DNA from: Candidatus Sulfotelmatobacter sp.
GTDB lineage: Bacteria > Acidobacteriota > Terriglobia > Terriglobales > Acidobacteriaceae
Assembly: GCA_030037515.1 (NCBI GenBank)
Contig: JASHRE010000608.1
Coordinates: 1-10,014 of the forward strand
Reading direction: 5' to 3'
DNA: 10,014 nt
A model generated the notes under the pieces. The model was given only the letters and a program-made list of their open reading frames with translations, did no database searches and was not told the DNA's origin. Of the stretch, positions 7,451-10,014 are shown piece after piece; within the stretch, counting starts at the first letter, position 1; each line of letters starts with the position of its first letter. A program made the position numbers and the translations under genes.

Positions 7451-8149
7451 CTACCTCAGCGACTTTGTGATCTCCGAGAGCTTCTCCACGGAAAATTCCT
7501 CGGACCTGCAAAACTCGATCACTTTCTTTTCCAGAACTTCAAGCTCTGCGGCGACGCGCGGAAGTTCCGCTGCGATCTCTGCGGGTATGGTAAGCACGCC
7601 GTGCCGATCGCCATGCAGCAGGTCGCCGGGATGCACATCCATGCCGCCCACCACGACCTTGGCTCCAAAATCAAAAATGTGGGCATATGCATGCGAAACG
7701 GCAAGATTTCCGGAGAACAACTGAAAATCCTGTTCCCTCACTCCGGGCAACTCGCGCACGGCGCCATTGGTGACGTAGCCGACACAGCCCAGCGCCTTCA
7801 AAATGGCGCTGTGCACGTTACCCACGAAGGCTCCCCGGCCCGGAAACTCGTCCATGTCTCTCAGAACCAGCACACGGGGAGCCGGGATGGTCAGAATCGC
7901 ATTCCAAAAGTCGCTGCGGTCGCGAAACATATTGCCGATCACCGGCGGATCTTCGCTGCGAAGTCGCGCCGTTACCGCGTAGCCGACCATCGGCGGCGCG
8001 TCGGGAAACCGGCAATGAATGCTCCCATCGGTAAAGCCCGTGTTGCGCAGCCGGACATTAAATTTCTCAATCGCATTGGCCACGATGCAGGTGCTGAACT
8101 GGCGGAGACGCTGCAATTGTTGATCCGTTAACAGAGGCGCGATTGTCAC
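7451..8149 (-). CDS. RraA-family protein with divergent active-site residues
   Basis: The 232-residue protein has the RraA/HMG-aldolase fold signatures. These are GYAVTAR (56-62), a central FVGNVHSAILKALGC segment (108-122), GYVTNGAVREL (124-134) and the C-terminal DVHPGDLLHGDRHGVLTIP (171-189). Members include 4-hydroxy-4-methyl-2-oxoglutarate/oxaloacetate aldolases and the RNase E inhibitor RraA; older databases mislabel them as demethylmenaquinone methyltransferase. The reported aldolase motif D-X20-R-D-X2-E-D is not met: R132 is present, but the expected following Asp is E133, the upstream Asp position is N111, and the trailing acidic pair is missing. Function is therefore unassigned. The GTG start has GAGGA upstream with a 6-base gap. 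It is the first gene of the efflux operon, 61 bases before the adaptor. The extended C-terminal helix (about 190-232) is longer than in compact RraA proteins of about 160 residues. Confidence 0.85.
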   Translation of the reverse strand: MTIAPLLTDQQLQRLRQFSTCIVANAIEKFNVRLRNTGFTDGSIHCRFPDAPPMVGYAVTARLRSEDPPVIGNMFRDRSDFWNAILTIPAPRVLVLRDMDEFPGRGAFVGNVHSAILKALGCVGYVTNGAVRELPGVREQDFQLFSGNLAVSHAYAHIFDFGAKVVVGGMDVHPGDLLHGDRHGVLTIPAEIAAELPRVAAELEVLEKKVIEFCRSEEFSVEKLSEITKSLR

Positions 8150-8153
8150 GCTG

Positions 8154-8191
8154 TTTCCTCACATTAGTGATCGGTTTTTCGAGCCGAGGAG
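8154..8191 (-). promoter_or_regulatory. rraA-like gene ribosome site with possible anti-Shine-Dalgarno
   Basis: GAGGA at 8156-8160 (minus strand) is the ribosome site of the GTG start at 8149. About 25 bases upstream in the same transcript, TCCTC at 8186-8190 is its perfect complement, so a hairpin could hide the site. A competing small stem, TCGG/CCGA, lies between them. The five-base pairing is short and could be chance. Confidence 0.3.
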
Positions 8192-8212
8192 CGTTCTGTT
8201 GTTGTTACAACT

Positions 8213-8287
8213 TTACTTCTGAATCCCGTTCGCTGTCTGCCGACGTTTCCGCCCTGATTTGCCGAGTCCGGCGGCGGCGACAGGCAT
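8213..8287 (-). CDS. Possible 24-residue leader peptide upstream of the efflux operon
   Basis: On the minus strand AGGAGG (8292-8297) is followed after four bases (CTGC) by ATG at 8287. The frame runs 24 codons to TAA at 8213-8215, 63 bases before the GTG of the rraA-like gene. The peptide starts MPVAAAGLGK, has a basic run R13-K14-R15-R16, and ends NGIQK. The Shine-Dalgarno lies in two alternative stems of the structure at 8284-8361. A small palindrome, GTTG-TTA-CAAC (8201-8211), follows the stop. Short ORFs with R/K-X-R/K motifs and buried ribosome sites are known from leaders of macrolide-resistance genes, where the drug stalls the ribosome; this parallel is inference. A chance ORF is the alternative. 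Confidence 0.33.
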   Translation of the reverse strand: MPVAAAGLGKSGRKRRQTANGIQK

Positions 8288-8361
8288 GCAGCCTCCTAAG
8301 GCGAAGGAGCCCATCAGCGCAGGCGTCGTGCCCGAAAAACAGTCCTTAGGAAACCGCGTGC
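8284..8361. other. Nested inverted repeat; putative structured RNA leader
   Basis: GCATGC (8284-8289) pairs with GCGTGC (8356-8361) with one G-T wobble. Inside it, after a symmetrical 4x4 internal loop, TCCTAAGG (8294-8301) pairs perfectly with CCTTAGGA (8344-8351) across a 42-base loop. A second hairpin, CTCCT/AGGAG (8293-8297 with 8305-8309), uses the same bases and so excludes the inner stem. Such mutually exclusive pairing is typical of attenuators and riboswitches. It does not match any riboswitch class I know. In the minus-strand transcript it is the 5' leader of the rraA-like/efflux operon. Confidence 0.35.
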
Positions 8362-8383
8362 TAAAACCTAGGGCAGAACAGAA

Positions 8384-8734
8384 TCAAGCAAGATTGCCGG
8401 GGCAAGGCGGAGGTCGGTTATAGAGGTTTTGTTCGAACAGAACGTTGGGCAAGAGAGGTCCGACTGGAGCACTCGCCGAATAAGCACTGGTGGAGTCGAA
8501 CAAACTGGGCCGAATTATGGGAGCCGTCCACGTCGTCGCGGTGCCCATCAGCCGCTGCCGGTTGGGCGCGGGAGACAGGTGCGGTTGTACCGTGGTGATG
8601 GCGGGAGTCGAAGTAGAATCAAAGGACGCAAACCGTGTCGCCAGCTTCACGGTTAACCCGCACACGGCGATAACGACCACCAACGCACAACCGCGCTGGC
8701 GCCAATCGTATCCCTGATTGCGAAGATGAAGCAT
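8384..8734 (-). CDS. Small membrane-anchored hypothetical protein
   Basis: This 116-residue protein has one N-terminal membrane segment (about 16-32, ALVVVIAVCGLTV) after a short basic start (R5, R12, R14). A Ser/Thr/Pro-rich, low-complexity tail follows, ending FEQNLYNRPPPCPGNLA. The charge pattern suggests the N-terminus inside and the tail in the periplasm. No lipobox or enzyme motif is seen. I recall similar short proteins with a QR(L/H)-(W)-(T/V)AP middle and an LYNRPPP end in Acidobacteriota genomes, but cannot confirm it here. The ATG at 8734 lacks a clear ribosome site, which lowers confidence in the start. It points the same way as the operon, 234 bases before the rraA-like gene, and is probably a separate unit. 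Confidence 0.55.
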   Translation of the reverse strand: MLHLRNQGYDWRQRGCALVVVIAVCGLTVKLATRFASFDSTSTPAITTVQPHLSPAPNRQRLMGTATTWTAPIIRPSLFDSTSAYSASAPVGPLLPNVLFEQNLYNRPPPCPGNLA

Positions 8735-9255
8735 CGGTCGAATTCAGCGCAACACCCTGTTTTTTACTACAGCCAACAAGGCCACGGCAAGCTCATGCAG
8801 AAACTATAAGTTACGTTCGGTACGATGGTTGTGCGCTCGAACTGGGTTGTCTGAGCCGCGGTCGGCCCGGATAAGTTGGTCGTTGTGAAACCCCACGGCA
8901 AACGCTGAGTCTGAATATCGAAGCCGCAGCAAATACGAAATTTCACAGACAATACTCCGGTTTCAGGATTGAGCCGTGGCTCATTTCTGTCTCTTCACCC
9001 GACGCGGATTCGGCCGCGACTCAGGCTTGGCCGGCGCGCCAACCCGTGATTTCTTTTGCGCCATTAGAATGGCACGATCGCAGCCCGCTGACCGTGGCGG
9101 CGAACCACGCGCGATTCGAAGTGCTTGTCGCGATTGTTCTGCACACTTTGGTTCGATAACAGAAGCGCGATTGTTGGCGCGCGCCCGTGAGCGATGTGCC
9201 AAGCCGCCGGCACTGCTCATCCTGGCCCGCGGTCTCGCCTTTTGGCTTTTGAGGC
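8735..9255. other. 521-base stretch without a convincing gene
   Basis: This region separates the beta-propeller gene from the small anchored protein. It holds a 6-bp inverted repeat TGAGCC-GT-GGCTCA (8970-8983). It also holds a minus-strand frame open from about 8994 to 8767 with no good start. A basic, Arg-rich minus-strand frame at 9220-8981 lacks a clear ribosome site and recognisable domains. A 36-base stretch (9139-9174) resembles the 5' end of the rraA-like gene. No promoter could be assigned with confidence. Decayed coding sequence is a possible explanation. Confidence 0.4.
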
Positions 9256-10014
9256 TTAATGGCTCGCCCAGGCCAGCCCATCTGCTGCCGGGCCAGCATC
9301 GATCAGCTTTTCAACCGTCCAGTCCGCGGTTTTGATCACTGCAATTTTCTTGCTGGCGTCGCACGAAACGTACGCCGCCCCGCCATCGGGGCGGATCAAA
9401 GTTTCCTGTGGAGCCGCGGGAACATCGATCACGTGTGCCACCCTCATCGATTTCAGATCGATCACGGCGATTTTGTCAGCGTTCAGAATCGCAATCACCA
9501 GCCAGCGGCCGTCGGGCGTCGGTGCGGCTCCATAGCCGAATCCGGGCAGTGGAATCCACATTTTGATTTTGTGGCTCGAGGCGTCGATGACCGCCAGCTG
9601 CGGCTTGGTTTGATCCGACGTGAAAACCAGCTTGCCGTCCGTCGACACTGCGATGCGCTGTACTTGCTTCGAAACTGGAATCACTGCGATCGTCGTTCTC
9701 GCTTTCATGTCGAGAACCGAAACTGTCCCCGGCCCGACATTGGCGGTGTAACCTCGCGTTCCGTCGGGCGAAATCGCGAGCATGTGCGATTCCGGCTGAC
9801 CGGTTGGAATCGATCCCACGATCTGCAATGTCTTCGGATCGACGATGGCGATGGCTTTGTCGAGTTCGGTGGTCACATAGAGCAGGCCGTCTTTCGGTCC
9901 GAAAACGGCGCAGTGGGGCCGCACGCCGTGACCAAAATCGACGTTGCCGACGATTTTGCGCATCGCGATATCGACAACGACCATGTTGCGACCGTCCGTA
10001 CCCGGTTTGCCCAC
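9256..10014 (-). CDS. YncE-like YVTN beta-propeller protein, 5' end outside window
   Basis: The 252 visible residues contain about six repeats of roughly 40 residues of the YVTN type, each with an exposed strand followed by an 'IxVIDxxT' strand. Examples are LLYVTTELDKAIAIVDPKT, GYTANVGPGTVSVLDMKA, VFTSDQTKPQLAVIDASS, VIAILNADKIAVIDLKS and AYVSCDASKKIAVIKTAD, with SPDG/TPDG/RPDG turns. The frame is still open at the right edge, so the GTG at 10014 is not a true start; a signal peptide and one or more blades probably lie outside. The protein ends normally with DGLAWASH and TAA. Such propellers are usually exported and serve as binding scaffolds or, fused to other domains, in redox enzymes. No catalytic or haem motif is seen in the visible part. 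Its role is unknown. Confidence 0.85.
   Translation of the reverse strand: MGKPGTDGRNMVVVDIAMRKIVGNVDFGHGVRPHCAVFGPKDGLLYVTTELDKAIAIVDPKTLQIVGSIPTGQPESHMLAISPDGTRGYTANVGPGTVSVLDMKARTTIAVIPVSKQVQRIAVSTDGKLVFTSDQTKPQLAVIDASSHKIKMWIPLPGFGYGAAPTPDGRWLVIAILNADKIAVIDLKSMRVAHVIDVPAAPQETLIRPDGGAAYVSCDASKKIAVIKTADWTVEKLIDAGPAADGLAWASH

Noticed and set aside
7451..8149. Demethylmenaquinone methyltransferase paired with mqnE in one pathway
   Set aside because: The protein has RraA signatures and no SAM-binding motif; that label is a historical misannotation, and mqnE is over 6 kb away on the other strand.
8284..8361. Known riboswitch class (c-di-GMP, fluoride, guanidine, cobalamin, SAM)
   Set aside because: The conserved core bases of these classes are not found on either strand.
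8359..8387. Minus-strand promoter TTGATT, 17 bases, TTAGCA before the structured leader
   Set aside because: The -35 is fair but the -10 fits the consensus poorly, and it overlaps the end of the hypothetical gene; too weak to list as a feature.
8981..9220. 79-codon basic minus-strand frame as a gene
   Set aside because: Arg-rich composition is expected from GC-rich non-coding DNA, and no ribosome site or known domain is present; a small basic protein cannot be fully excluded.

Overview
The window looks like part of a chromosome from an Acidobacteriota-type, Gram-negative bacterium. This is inferred from moderately high GC, a futalosine-pathway menaquinone gene, a complete tripartite efflux system, a YVTN beta-propeller protein, a small anchored protein of a kind I associate with that phylum, and an intergenic repeat of the 'TTCCGA...AGCGAGG' type. 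No species can be named. There are no rRNA or tRNA genes, no CRISPR array and no recognisable transposase.

Layout. Positions 1-1028 (+) hold the 3' part of mqnE, aminofutalosine synthase. It converges on a long minus-strand cluster across a 214-base gap that carries a degenerate dispersed repeat and two perfect inverted repeats. The minus-strand cluster, in transcription order, is: a YncE-like beta-propeller gene cut by the right edge (10014-9256); a 521-base stretch without a convincing gene; a small membrane-anchored hypothetical protein (8734-8384); a structured leader with a possible 24-codon upstream ORF (8361-8150); an RraA-family protein (8149-7451); a lipoprotein periplasmic adaptor (7389-6118); an RND inner-membrane pump (6068-2754); and a TolC-family outer-membrane channel (2757-1243).

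The last four genes have gaps of 61 and 49 bases and then a 4-base ATGA overlap, so they are very likely one operon. Adaptor, pump and channel together form a trans-envelope efflux machine. The RraA-like protein is an unusual first gene for such an operon, and its family's catalytic residues are not conserved.

The points most worth a second look are: (1) the pump's transmembrane proton-relay positions read D/N in TM4 and S in TM10, instead of D/D and K, with an extra Arg in TM4 and Asp in TM10; (2) the operon leader, where a short ORF with a strong Shine-Dalgarno and an R-K-R-R run sits in mutually exclusive hairpins, as in a translation attenuator; (3) the RraA-like gene linked to efflux. 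None of these is proven by sequence alone, and I do not see an unmistakably new system here.
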